DNA from: Paenibacillus paeoniae
GTDB taxonomy: Bacteria > Bacillota > Bacilli > Paenibacillales > Paenibacillaceae
Reading direction: 5' to 3'
DNA: 64,000 bases
Assembly (NCBI RefSeq): GCF_003388735.1
Contig: NZ_QUBQ01000003.1
Span: forward strand, 372,001 to 436,000
Position 1 is the stretch's first letter, and each line of letters starts with the position of its first letter. The translations under genes were made by a program, and so were the position numbers. The notes under the pieces were generated by a model. It was not told the DNA's origin, ran no database searches, and saw nothing but the letters and a program-made list of their open reading frames with translations. Of this stretch, positions 24,343 to 33,211 are shown piece by piece.

Positions 24343-25176
24343 TTGGACATGATTTTTACGGTTGATCTGGAAGACTGGTTTTGCAGCCCGGAGTTGTCAC
24401 TTGCCGATTGGAAGCGCTATCCGTTCAGGTTGGAGAAGCCAACGCATCTGCTGCTTGATATGCTAGACGAAAAGAATGCGAAAGGCACGTTTTTTGTATT
24501 GGGCTGGATAGCGGAGCATAAGCCTGAGCTGGTGAAGGAGATTCATCGTCGAGGTCATGAGATTGCGTCCCATGGCTATGCGCATCGGCTGGTCTATAAG
24601 CAATCACGGCTTGAATTCAAGAAGGATATCCGACATTCAAAATCCTTATTGGAGCAACTGACCGGCTCTGAGGTTCGCGGATACCGAGCGCCATGCTTTT
24701 CCATGACGGAATGGGGGCTGGATCTGCTGGAGGAAGAAGGCTTCAACTATGATTCCAGCTTAATGCCCAACTCGTTCGCAGAGGAATCGAGTGGGCTAGG
24801 GGGATATACCAATCCAGGTTCCCCATTTCGAATAAAAGAGGGACTGATTGAATATCCGTTGCCGGCGCATAGAATCGGGAGCTTCCATATCCCGTGGGCA
24901 GGCGGGGGGTATTACCGATTATATCCCTATGAAATGTTCCGCTATGGCGCAAAGTCATGGATGAAGCATCATCGTTACTTTTTGTTCTATATTCATCCTT
25001 ATGACTTGGATAAAGAGCAGCCGCGCATCTTCCAGTCGACGTGGACCAGTAGCATCAGAAGATATTACGGGCTGGGCGGGACGCATCGGAAAATCGAACG
25101 GATGTTAACCGATTATGACTGCACGTCAATAGAGCATTACGAGCATCAAGCTGTAGGCAGGGTCCAACATGGGTGA
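24343..25176 (+). CDS. Polysaccharide deacetylase (DUF3473 type)
   Basis: About 277 residues, NodB-fold carbohydrate esterase family 4. The metal-site Asp pair is at the very N-terminus (MIFTVDLEDWF). The His motif is HEIASHGYAH and the catalytic-side motif is RGYRAPCFSMT. The C-terminal PWAGGGYYRLYPYEMF and FLFYIHPYDLD are typical of the DUF3473 subgroup found with exopolysaccharide export genes. The frame is open from 24208, but that lies inside the upstream terminator. GAGAGGG is 8 bases before the TTG at 24343, and homologues begin at about this point, so the TTG (or the ATG at 24349) is chosen. A TATAAT at 24276-24281 may be its -10. It overlaps the downstream methyltransferase by 8 bases. 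Confidence 0.85.
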   Translation: MDMIFTVDLEDWFCSPELSLADWKRYPFRLEKPTHLLLDMLDEKNAKGTFFVLGWIAEHKPELVKEIHRRGHEIASHGYAHRLVYKQSRLEFKKDIRHSKSLLEQLTGSEVRGYRAPCFSMTEWGLDLLEEEGFNYDSSLMPNSFAEESSGLGGYTNPGSPFRIKEGLIEYPLPAHRIGSFHIPWAGGGYYRLYPYEMFRYGAKSWMKHHRYFLFYIHPYDLDKEQPRIFQSTWTSSIRRYYGLGGTHRKIERMLTDYDCTSIEHYEHQAVGRVQHG

Positions 25177-26119
25177 CCGGTCAGAGCGGTTGATGGACAA
25201 GCAGCCTTATGAAGGAGTAGGAGAGATATTCCGGGAGTTTGATCTCTTGGCAGGAATGGCTTATTTGTTCGCCAGCGAATCGGGCATTCGTTTGTCGGGA
25301 GCAGAGGGGAATAGAAATTCTGCACAGGATAGACTTATGGAACAAGGATGGGTATCACCAACTGGAAGATTAATAGACACGCAGCTTGCTTACAGCTGTT
25401 ACGAATATTATCGTCAAATGTACCGCCAGGAACCTCTTGATCTATTGTTAATAGAAGAGGCTTCAGGAAGACGCAGAATTGTGGATATTTGCTGCGGCGG
25501 GGGCGCTACGATCTTTGCTTTGCTGAAGGCTGAGCGGCGGGAGCGGGTATGTGGAATTGACGCTGCTAGCGAGCCAATTGAGCTGTTGCAGACGCTGCTG
25601 GAGACAGAAGGTTGTGATGTACGGGGGAGTACGAGCGCCGCAGGTACGGCAGTTTATAGGATGAACGACGCAGCAGGCGGACAGCAAATCGACACACATA
25701 TCGGCGACATTCACCAACTGCCTTGGAGGGAAGCTAGCTTTGATATGGCAATATGCCGGGCTTCGCTGCACTATTTGAACGTGAAGAGGGCAATTGGTGA
25801 GATGCATCGTGTGCTTGAACCTGGAGGGAGATTGTTTTTGCTCGTGCATGGTTCGGGTTATCCGCTGGATTACTTGATTCATAGGCGAGGGATATGGAGT
25901 AGGAAGACGATAGTGTACGCTCTTCGGAAATGGAGGGCGGCATGGGGTGGAGGTCATGCTCCGGTCCATTCGAAAGGACGTTATTTGAGCCGGAAGCAAG
26001 TGGAGAACCTTTTAACGGATAATGGGTTTGGACATATACGCTATTACACAGACAAGAATCGTATGATAGGGGGAAGATTCCCTGTTTATTTTGCTATTGC
26101 AGCGGAGAAGATGGGGTGA
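25169..26119 (+). CDS. SAM-dependent methyltransferase (class I)
   Basis: 316 residues. Motif I is VDICCGGGATIFALL (SAM loop, about 109-123) and the acidic residue of motif II is in VCGIDAAS. Motif IV is FDMAICRASLHYL and the post-motif is RVLEPGGRLFLLVHG, as in the Methyltransf_11 family. A ~100-residue N-terminal region and a C-terminal region after the Rossmann core have no recognised domain. The gene overlaps the polysaccharide deacetylase by 8 bases and ends at a strong terminator, so the pair forms an operon, perhaps for modifying a polysaccharide or lipid head. Substrate unknown. Confidence 0.82.
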   Translation: MGDRSERLMDKQPYEGVGEIFREFDLLAGMAYLFASESGIRLSGAEGNRNSAQDRLMEQGWVSPTGRLIDTQLAYSCYEYYRQMYRQEPLDLLLIEEASGRRRIVDICCGGGATIFALLKAERRERVCGIDAASEPIELLQTLLETEGCDVRGSTSAAGTAVYRMNDAAGGQQIDTHIGDIHQLPWREASFDMAICRASLHYLNVKRAIGEMHRVLEPGGRLFLLVHGSGYPLDYLIHRRGIWSRKTIVYALRKWRAAWGGGHAPVHSKGRYLSRKQVENLLTDNGFGHIRYYTDKNRMIGGRFPVYFAIAAEKMG

Positions 26120-26157
26120 ATGACTGTAACTAGGTTAAGAGAGTAGGCTGATAGAAA

Positions 26158-26192
26158 CAAGAAAACCTCCGAACTATTCGGAGGTTTTCTTG
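26158..26192. terminator. Bidirectional terminator between methyltransferase and etfA
   Basis: 15-bp perfect stem CAAGAAAACCTCCGA / TCGGAGGTTTTCTTG with a 5-base loop, lying between convergent genes. Confidence 0.9.
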
Positions 26193-26242
26193 TTGATTCT
26201 TTAGCGAAAGGAGCTTGCTTTAGCGCGTACTAGCTCTTCCGG

Positions 26243-27247
26243 TTAGTTGGCCTGCTGGTTGGTCCGAAGCACTTCGGAAGTGAGCAATGGCACGACTTCG
26301 AACAAATCGCCGACGATGCCATAATCCGCGATGCTGAAGATCGGAGCGTCGGCGTCCTTGTTAATGGCGACGATGGTGCGGGACTGGCTCATGCCCGCAA
26401 GATGCTGAATCGCGCCGCTGATGCCGCAGGCGATATACAATTGCGGCGTCACGACTTTGCCCGTTTGCCCAATCTGGAGGGCATAGTCGCAGTAGCCAGC
26501 GTCGCAAGCGGCGCGGGACGCGCCTACCGCGCCGCCGAACGCAGCGGCGAGCGCCTGTAGCGGCTCGAAGCCCGCCGCGCTGCGCACGCCTCGTCCGCCC
26601 GATACGACGACGTCGGCCTCGGCGAGATCAAGCTGTCCGCCGGCGCGGCGCAGCAAGCCTCGCACGGCGGTCCACAGCTGCGGCGGCGCGTACGTCAGCG
26701 CCTGTACCGAGCCGCCGCTTCTGCCGCCGGCATCTTGGGGCTCTGCCGGCGGAAGATTGTTCGGGCGCACCGTGACGACCCACGGGTGCCCCGGCAGGAA
26801 GCTGCGCCGCTCGAACGCCTTGCCGGCGTAGAGCGGGCGAATGAAGCCGACGTCACCGCCATCCTCGAATGGCTCGATGGCGGTGACGTCGGCGATGTGG
26901 CCGGCGCCATAGGCCGCGGCCACCCGGGGCGCGAGCTCGCGCCCCGCAGCGGTATGGCCGAGCAGCAGCGCGTCCGGCCTGACCGCATCCATGGCTGCGC
27001 GCAGCACGGCGAGGTACGCCTCGGGCGCGTAATCTTGAAGGGTGGGATCGTCGGCGATATGCACGACATCCGCCCCTCTGGCTTGGAGCGCGGCGGCGTC
27101 CTCCGCCGCGCCGCCGCTTCCGGCGAGGACGGCGTGCACTGAGCCGCCCTCGCCCGCGAGGCGCCTGGCTGCGCCGAGCGCCTCAAAGGCGACGCGGCGC
27201 AGCAATCCGTCGCGCCGCTCGGCATAAACTAGTATCGTTCTGGACAT
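26243..27247 (-). CDS. etfA: Electron transfer flavoprotein subunit alpha
   Basis: 334 residues. The C-terminal FAD domain is clear: VVSGGRGV, then GQTGKVVTPQLYIACGISG, QHLAGMSQSRTIVAINKD and the end PIFSIADYGIVGDLFEVVP. With EtfB it takes electrons from acyl-CoA dehydrogenase and passes them toward the quinone pool, here probably through FadF. It starts at the ATG at 27247 behind AAAGGAG, 55 bases after the etfB stop, so etfB-etfA is an operon. The middle of the gene (about 26500-27230) is far richer in G and C than its surroundings, with many Ala, Arg and Gly codons ending in GC, while the conserved FAD domain is not. Confidence 0.93.
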   Translation of the reverse strand: MSRTILVYAERRDGLLRRVAFEALGAARRLAGEGGSVHAVLAGSGGAAEDAAALQARGADVVHIADDPTLQDYAPEAYLAVLRAAMDAVRPDALLLGHTAAGRELAPRVAAAYGAGHIADVTAIEPFEDGGDVGFIRPLYAGKAFERRSFLPGHPWVVTVRPNNLPPAEPQDAGGRSGGSVQALTYAPPQLWTAVRGLLRRAGGQLDLAEADVVVSGGRGVRSAAGFEPLQALAAAFGGAVGASRAACDAGYCDYALQIGQTGKVVTPQLYIACGISGAIQHLAGMSQSRTIVAINKDADAPIFSIADYGIVGDLFEVVPLLTSEVLRTNQQAN

Positions 27248-27302
27248 GCGATACAGCTCCTTTCACATCTGGAATAGGCGTTGGGGGGTCTAATTTCAGC
27301 TC

Positions 27303-28115
27303 TTACAGAACTTTCGCTTCCGTGCGCAGCAGCTCTACCAATCCCTTGGCCTGCTCCTCTGGAGATCCGGCAAGCTGCTTGCCAGTAGCGCGCGGCGGAG
27401 GAGGGGAGAGTGCGGCCCTCTGCGTGCGCGAAGAACCCCTTGCACCTGTACCTAGTCCCAACTCCGACAGCGTAACGGTGCGCAGCGGCTTGCGCTTGGC
27501 CTTCATAATGCCCGGCAGGGACGGATAGCGGGGCTCGTTCAATCCCTGCTGGGCGGTAATAAGCGCGGGAAGAGGGATGGCGACCGTCTCGGTGTCGCCT
27601 TCCGCATCTCGTTCGATCAGCGCGTATTGCGCCGCTTGTACGGAATTGGTCAGCCCGAGTTCCGCAGCTGTACCCAGCGTCAGCTTCACCGCTGCGGAAG
27701 CATGCGGCAGGCCCAGACGCTCGGCCACCTGTAATGCGACGCTGCCGGAGCCGCTGTCTACGGCGAAGAGTCCCGCCAGCAGCAGATCGGGGGACAGGGG
27801 GCTGATGACCGCCGCTAACGCTTCCGCGACTGCATAGCTGTCGTCTCCCAATCCTTCGTTGTCCAGCCGGACTGCTTCATCCGCGCCGACGGCAAGCGCC
27901 GTCCGCAGCGCCTCCTGCGCCCGTTCCGTTCCGCAGGTGACGACGATAACCTCGCCGCCTAGTTTCTCTTTCAACTGAATGGCTTCTTCCAGCGCATATT
28001 CGTCATAAGGATTAATGACGAACTTGGCCTCGCGCTCGTCTACGCCTTGTGGCGTGACGATTATTTTTTCCTCAGTGTCGAAGGTTTGCTTGAGCAACAC
28101 GACTATTTTAGGCAA
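27303..28115 (-). CDS. etfB: Electron transfer flavoprotein subunit beta
   Basis: 270 residues. ETF beta signatures: VVLLKQTFDTEEKI, KFVINPYDEYALEEA, VVTCGTERAQEALRTALAVGADEAV and PALITAQQGLNEPRYPSLPGIMKAKRKPL, the last being the EtfB recognition loop. It binds AMP and forms the heterodimer with EtfA. Translation starts at a TTG (28115) after GGGAGGG. The ~35 residues before the C-terminal helix (about 222-255, Arg/Ser/Pro rich) are longer than usual. It diverges from fadF over about 260 bp, so one control region probably sets both arms of the beta-oxidation locus. Confidence 0.92.
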   Translation of the reverse strand: MPKIVVLLKQTFDTEEKIIVTPQGVDEREAKFVINPYDEYALEEAIQLKEKLGGEVIVVTCGTERAQEALRTALAVGADEAVRLDNEGLGDDSYAVAEALAAVISPLSPDLLLAGLFAVDSGSGSVALQVAERLGLPHASAAVKLTLGTAAELGLTNSVQAAQYALIERDAEGDTETVAIPLPALITAQQGLNEPRYPSLPGIMKAKRKPLRTVTLSELGLGTGARGSSRTQRAALSPPPPRATGKQLAGSPEEQAKGLVELLRTEAKVL

Positions 28116-28203
28116 AGTAGCTTCCCTCCCGGTCGTTCAAAAGTAGGGCCCTGCGTAAGACCAACAAGTATTGTCCATCAGTGCTACCTTATGACGTATG
28201 GGG

Positions 28204-28229
28204 GATGAATAGACCGCCGGGCATTCATC
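28204..28229. promoter_or_regulatory. Inverted repeat in the etfB/fadF divergent region
   Basis: GATGAAT (28204-28210) and ATTCATC (28223-28229) form a 7-bp dyad with a 12-base gap. It does not fit the 17-bp Bacillus FadR operator. It is offered only as a possible regulator site between two functionally linked operons. Confidence 0.25.
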
Positions 28230-28378
28230 GCTCCGAAGCATGTTCATCGGATGCCGTTCATATACTTGGAGCACCGCGGCCATTTTTGAAAGCGCTTTAT
28301 AAGCTTGTCCGACCAATCCGGAGGACGGCCATAGCCGGTGAGGCTGGGGCAATACGGGAGACGGGGAGGGCTGTGCGA

Positions 28379-30691
28379 ATGACAGGGATATGGGGGACGC
28401 TGGCTGCCGGCGCAGACGTGACGCGCGGGTTGGCTGCGCCGCTTACGGCCGATACGGCTGCGCTACTACTGGCAGGTTATCCAGACGTCATCAGGTGGGG
28501 GAGGTGGATTTTGTTTGCGGCGCTGACAGGGAGCGCAGTATGGATGTTCGCCGCTGTCGTGCTTCGCCGTATCGGATATATGCGGCTTGGAGAGCCGGCG
28601 GTGTTCGAGCGGCACAAGCCTGTGGGACACAAGGGCATTGCGGGCGAGGTGCTCGCTCATCGCAGACTGCTGAACGATGTTCGCAGCGGCGTTATGCATC
28701 TCGTCTATTTCTACGGCTTCATCATGCTTCAATTTGGAGCGCTTGATCTGATTTGGAAAGGGCTGAGCGGAGGCAAGCCGCTGCCTTTGCCGTATTACGG
28801 CGCGTTCTCTTTGATACAAGAGATTACGGTTGCACTGGTGCTCGCGGCTGTGCTGTACGGGGCATACCGCCGTTACGGCGAGAAGCTGACTCGGCTGAAG
28901 CGGGGATGGAAACCGTCGCTGGTCATGTGGTTTATCGGTACGCTTATGCTGACAGTGCTGCTGTCTCTGGCCTTTGAGCGGCTGGCGGCGGGAGCGGAGG
29001 AGTCGGTGGCAGCTCCCTTCGCGCCTATCAGCGAGTCGGTCTCTCAACTGCTGCTGATGCTTGGTGTACAGGAGAAAAGCGTACTGGCCATGGCCGGGTT
29101 CGAGCTGTTCTGGTGGCTGCACTTGCTGGTCCTGCTCGGCTTTCTGGTCTATGTGCCGCAATCGAAACACTTTCATCTGCTAACCGCTCCAGTCAATTTG
29201 TGGTTCAGGCGGAATGAACCGCCGGGACGTCTGATCCCGCTTGATCTGGAGAATGAGGAAGCGGAGTCATTCGGCGCCGGGAAGATTGAGGATTTCAACC
29301 AGAAGCAGCTGCTTGATCTGTATGCATGCGTCGAATGCGGGCGCTGCACGAATGTGTGTCCGGCGGCAAGCACAGGGAAGCTGCTTTCGCCCATGCATCT
29401 TATTGTGAAGCTGAGAGATCATTTGACGGAGAAGGGAGCTGCCCTTACTTCCAAATCGCCATGGCTTCCAGCCGGATTATGGCCCGGCAAAGGAGCGGGC
29501 GGCGGGGCGCATGTGATGGGCGCGGTTATGCCAGCTTGGGAGGCGGCGACCGGGGAAGGCGAGGAGTCGCAGTATCGTACCGATATTGGGCCGACGATGG
29601 CGGTACAGGGCGCGGCATGGGCCAAGCGGGAAGGCGCGGGTCCGGTTGAGCTGGAGCTGATCGGGGATGTCATCACCGAGGATGAGCTGTGGTCCTGCAC
29701 GACCTGTCGCAATTGCGAGGATCAATGTCCGGTAGGCAACGAGCACGTAGACAAAATTATCGAGATGCGGAGATACCTGGTGCTGATGGAGGGACGCATG
29801 CCGTCCGACGGCCAGCGCGCATTGCAGAACATCGAACGCCAGAGCAATCCATGGGGGCTTCCACGCGCGGAGCGGGCAGCCTGGATTGAGGAGTGCGAGC
29901 GCAAGACAGGCATTCGAGTAGATACGATGAGCGAACGCAAGTCGCAGGGCCGGATGCCGGCGGTGCTGCTGTGGGCCGGTTCCATGGGATCGTACGATAC
30001 GCGCAGCAGACGCGTGCTGTTCGATCTGGTCCGCTTGCTTGCGGCGGCAGGCGTAGACTTCGGGACGCTGGGTCATGAGGAGCGCAGCTCAGGAGATACC
30101 GCCCGCCGCATTGGCAACGAGCTGCTGTTCCAGGAGCTGTGTCGTGACAATATTGCCGTGCTCGCGAAGTACGGCGTCAAGCATATCGTCACGGCTTGCC
30201 CCCATACGTACAACACCTTCAAGAACGAATATCCAGACTTCGGACTGCGGGGGGATGTGCGCGTTACGCATCATACCGAGCTGTTGGCGGAGCTGCTGTC
30301 GAAGGGCAGGCTTACACCAAAATTCGCTGTGGAGGAACGCGTGACGGTGCATGATTCCTGTTATCTCGGAAGGTACAACGATACGTATGAAGCGCCAAGA
30401 GCTGTATTGAAAGCTATTCCCGGCTTGTTCATCGAGGAGATGGAGCGTTCGGGCAAAAACGGCATGTGCTGCGGAGCGGGCGGCGGCTTGATGTGGATGG
30501 AGGAGCATGCCGGGACGCGGGTTAATTATGCGCGGACTGCGCAAGCGCTTGCTGTTAAGCCTTCTGTGATCAGCTCAGCCTGTCCATATTGTCTGACGAT
30601 GATGGAGGATGGCCTGAAGTCGCTGCAGGAAGGAGAAAAAGTCATCGCGCGCGATGTAGCGGAATTGCTCGCTGACAGCGTGTTCGGGTAG
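28379..30691 (+). CDS. fadF: FadF-like membrane iron-sulfur oxidoreductase (ETF:quinone route)
   Basis: About 770 residues. The N-terminal half has several membrane segments (LFAALTGSAVWMFAAVVL, LVYFYGFIMLQFGALDLI and others) like the NarI-type gamma domain. Next come two 4Fe-4S motifs, CVECGRCTNVCPA and CTTCRNCEDQCPV, then two CCG-type domains of heterodisulfide reductase (ACPHTYNTFKNEYPDF; HDSCYLGRYN; CCGAGGG; SACPYCLTMM). This is the YwjF/FadF layout, thought to move electrons from ETF to menaquinone. The frame is open from 28181, but GGGGAGG lies 9 bases before the ATG at 28379 and the preceding residues lack homology, so that start is preferred. It is the first gene of the fad operon. 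Family assignment is firm; the exact electron acceptor is inferred. Confidence 0.88.
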   Translation: MTGIWGTLAAGADVTRGLAAPLTADTAALLLAGYPDVIRWGRWILFAALTGSAVWMFAAVVLRRIGYMRLGEPAVFERHKPVGHKGIAGEVLAHRRLLNDVRSGVMHLVYFYGFIMLQFGALDLIWKGLSGGKPLPLPYYGAFSLIQEITVALVLAAVLYGAYRRYGEKLTRLKRGWKPSLVMWFIGTLMLTVLLSLAFERLAAGAEESVAAPFAPISESVSQLLLMLGVQEKSVLAMAGFELFWWLHLLVLLGFLVYVPQSKHFHLLTAPVNLWFRRNEPPGRLIPLDLENEEAESFGAGKIEDFNQKQLLDLYACVECGRCTNVCPAASTGKLLSPMHLIVKLRDHLTEKGAALTSKSPWLPAGLWPGKGAGGGAHVMGAVMPAWEAATGEGEESQYRTDIGPTMAVQGAAWAKREGAGPVELELIGDVITEDELWSCTTCRNCEDQCPVGNEHVDKIIEMRRYLVLMEGRMPSDGQRALQNIERQSNPWGLPRAERAAWIEECERKTGIRVDTMSERKSQGRMPAVLLWAGSMGSYDTRSRRVLFDLVRLLAAAGVDFGTLGHEERSSGDTARRIGNELLFQELCRDNIAVLAKYGVKHIVTACPHTYNTFKNEYPDFGLRGDVRVTHHTELLAELLSKGRLTPKFAVEERVTVHDSCYLGRYNDTYEAPRAVLKAIPGLFIEEMERSGKNGMCCGAGGGLMWMEEHAGTRVNYARTAQALAVKPSVISSACPYCLTMMEDGLKSLQEGEKVIARDVAELLADSVFG

Positions 30692-30747
30692 TGCCAGCAA
30701 GCGGGATAACGCAGCTGGATTCTAAAAACGTGAGGTGAGGCGATACG

Positions 30748-33198
30748 ATGACCAACCAACAGACCCGTACAAAAAATGCGGGTTCCATTCGCAATGCGGC
30801 CGTCATCGGCTCCGGCGTGATGGGAGCGGGAATTGCCGCGCATTTGGCGAACGCCGGCATGAACGTCTTGCTGCTTGACGTCGTGCCGAAGAAGCTGACC
30901 GAAGCGGAGGAGAAGAAGGGACTTGCGCTAACTGATACCATCGTGCGCAATCGATTGTCTGCCGCGGCGGTAGCCAAAATGGCGAAGGCGCAGCCGGCCC
31001 AGCTGTATGATAGCGCATGGGTGAAGCGTGTGACGCCAGGCAATCTGACCGACCATCTGACCCATTTAGGCGATGTGGATTGGATCGTCGAGGTGGTTGT
31101 GGAGCGGCTCGACATCAAGCAGGAAATTCTCGCCGCCATCGAGTCGGCAAGGCGTCCCGGCACGCTGGTCAGCACGAATACGTCGGGGTTGTCGGTCGCG
31201 GCGATGGCGGAAGGAAGGAGCCTGGAGTTCAGGCGGCATTTCGCCGCTACGCATTTCTTCAACCCGCCGCGTTATATGAAGCTGGTGGAGGTCGTTCCGA
31301 CGGACGATACGGACCCGGAGACAATCGATCTGCTGACAGAGCTATGCGAGAAGCGGCTGGGCAAAGGCGTAGTGCTCGCGAAGGATACGCCGAATTTCAT
31401 CGCCAACCGGATCGGCTCCTACGGCATGATGGTGACACTGGCCGCTACGGAGACCTACGGTCTTACGGTAGAAGAGGCCGATGCCCTGACGGGACCGGCG
31501 CTCGGCAGGCCCAAGACCGCTACCTTCCGCATGCTGGATCTGGTCGGACTCGATACGCTCCTGCATGTCGTGGACAACGTACGGGAGAGAAGCGCAGATG
31601 ATGAAGAGCGGGCGACCTTCGAGAGACCGGAGCTGCTGGCCAGGCTTGTATCGCTTGGCAGGCTCGGCGAGAAGACGGGCGCGGGTTTCTATCGCAAGCT
31701 GAAGGGCGAGGATGGCCGCAGCCGGATCGAGTCGCTACGACTGGATACGCTGGAGTATGGCGAACAGCGGCGCGTGTCATCTCCGGTCATCGATGCGGCC
31801 AAGTCGGCGAAGGGTGCAGCTGCTAAGGCTCGTGCGCTGCTTGCCGCCGACCCGGATCATAAGCATGCCCGGTTCGCATGGTCAACGTTGAAAAAGACGC
31901 TGCTGTATACAGCAGCCCAAGTCGGCGTTATAGCGGATTCCATTATAGAGATTGATCGGGCGATGCGCTGGGGCTTTAATTGGGAGCTGGGCCCCTTCGA
32001 GTTATGGGACGCGATTGGTCTGGAAGAGTCAGTCTCGCGAATGAAGCAGGAGGGCGATACGATTCCGGCTTGGGTAGAGGAATGGCTGGCCGAGGGACAT
32101 ACGAGCTTCTACCGCGTATCCGGCGAGAAGCGGTTCCATGCGACGAGGGGCGGCTTCACGGCAGAGAAGGAAGAAGAGGATGTGATCTCGCTGACGGCGC
32201 TGAAGTCTGCGGGACGCACTGTATTCTCCACGCCAGGCGCCAGCTTGATCGACCTTGGCGATGAGGTAGTCTGCCTGGAATTCCATTCGCAGAACAATGC
32301 CATTGGGGGCGAGGTGCTGACGGCAATCCGGCAATCGGTGCAGGAGGTGTCCCGCAACTGGCGCGGGCTGGTGCTGGCTAATGAAGGCCGGAACTTCTGT
32401 GTGGGCGCCAATCTCGTTCTGCTGCTTATGGAAGCGCAGAACGGCGAATGGGATGAAGTCGAGGAGATTATTCGCTTCTTCCAGGACAGCATGCTGCGGC
32501 TGAAACGGCTGGATCGTCCCGTTGTAGCCGCTCCTCATCGGATGACGCTCGGCGGCGGTGTGGAGGCATGCTTGCCGGCCGATCAGATTATTCTGTCGCC
32601 GGAGACTTACTTTGGACTGGTGGAGACAGGTGTTGGTCTTATTCCTGCAGGCGGGGGCTGCAAGGAAGCGTCGGCGCTGGCTGCCCAGCGGGCGTTGGCC
32701 GCATCGGGCGGACAAAGGGGAAGTGTAGATTTTCAGCAGCCGCTTAATGCGTTGTTTGAGACCATCGCTATGGCAAAGGCATCGACAAGCGGTCATGATG
32801 CGAAGCGGCTCGGACTGCTCCGTCCGCAGGATCGTGTCCTATCTAGACAGGATGCCCGCATATCGGAGGCTAAGCGGGCGGTGCTGGAGCTAGACCGTGC
32901 GGGTTATGCGGCCCCTCCGGAGGAGCGAATTGCCGTTGCCGGCAAGGAGGGCAAGGCGGTGCTGAAGATGGCAGTTGAGTCCATGCGCTTATCTGGACTA
33001 ATCAGCGGGCACGATGCGCTTATCGGGGGCAAGCTTGCGCATGTGCTTGCCGGCGGAGATGTGAAGCAGGGATCGGAAGTAAGCGAGCAATACTTGCTTG
33101 ATTTGGAATGCGAGGCGTTCCTTAGTCTGTGCGGAGAGCGCAAGACGCAGGAACGCATGAGTCATTTGCTTGCCACGGGCAAGCCGCTTCGCAATTGA
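30748..33198 (+). CDS. fadN: 3-hydroxyacyl-CoA dehydrogenase / enoyl-CoA hydratase
   Basis: 816 residues, bifunctional beta-oxidation enzyme in Bacillus FadN order, with the dehydrogenase first and the crotonase part last (the reverse of E. coli FadB). NAD loop GSGVMGAGIAAHLANAG (about 22-38); catalytic His region THFFNPPRYMKLVEVVP; C-terminal dehydrogenase domain with TPNFIANRIG. The crotonase domain from about 500 has NEGRNFCVGANLVLL and GGGVEACLPADQI, the oxyanion-hole regions. It hydrates 2-enoyl-CoA and oxidises the 3-hydroxyacyl-CoA. It lies 56 bases after fadF and 13 bases before fadA. Confidence 0.93.
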   Translation: MTNQQTRTKNAGSIRNAAVIGSGVMGAGIAAHLANAGMNVLLLDVVPKKLTEAEEKKGLALTDTIVRNRLSAAAVAKMAKAQPAQLYDSAWVKRVTPGNLTDHLTHLGDVDWIVEVVVERLDIKQEILAAIESARRPGTLVSTNTSGLSVAAMAEGRSLEFRRHFAATHFFNPPRYMKLVEVVPTDDTDPETIDLLTELCEKRLGKGVVLAKDTPNFIANRIGSYGMMVTLAATETYGLTVEEADALTGPALGRPKTATFRMLDLVGLDTLLHVVDNVRERSADDEERATFERPELLARLVSLGRLGEKTGAGFYRKLKGEDGRSRIESLRLDTLEYGEQRRVSSPVIDAAKSAKGAAAKARALLAADPDHKHARFAWSTLKKTLLYTAAQVGVIADSIIEIDRAMRWGFNWELGPFELWDAIGLEESVSRMKQEGDTIPAWVEEWLAEGHTSFYRVSGEKRFHATRGGFTAEKEEEDVISLTALKSAGRTVFSTPGASLIDLGDEVVCLEFHSQNNAIGGEVLTAIRQSVQEVSRNWRGLVLANEGRNFCVGANLVLLLMEAQNGEWDEVEEIIRFFQDSMLRLKRLDRPVVAAPHRMTLGGGVEACLPADQIILSPETYFGLVETGVGLIPAGGGCKEASALAAQRALAASGGQRGSVDFQQPLNALFETIAMAKASTSGHDAKRLGLLRPQDRVLSRQDARISEAKRAVLELDRAGYAAPPEERIAVAGKEGKAVLKMAVESMRLSGLISGHDALIGGKLAHVLAGGDVKQGSEVSEQYLLDLECEAFLSLCGERKTQERMSHLLATGKPLRN

Positions 33199-33211
33199 GA
33201 GGGGGAGTGCG

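Noticed and set aside
28116..28378. FadR operator in the etfB/fadF divergent region
   Set aside because: No match to the TGAATGA-N-TA-N-TCATTCA form; only a shorter, wider-spaced dyad is present.
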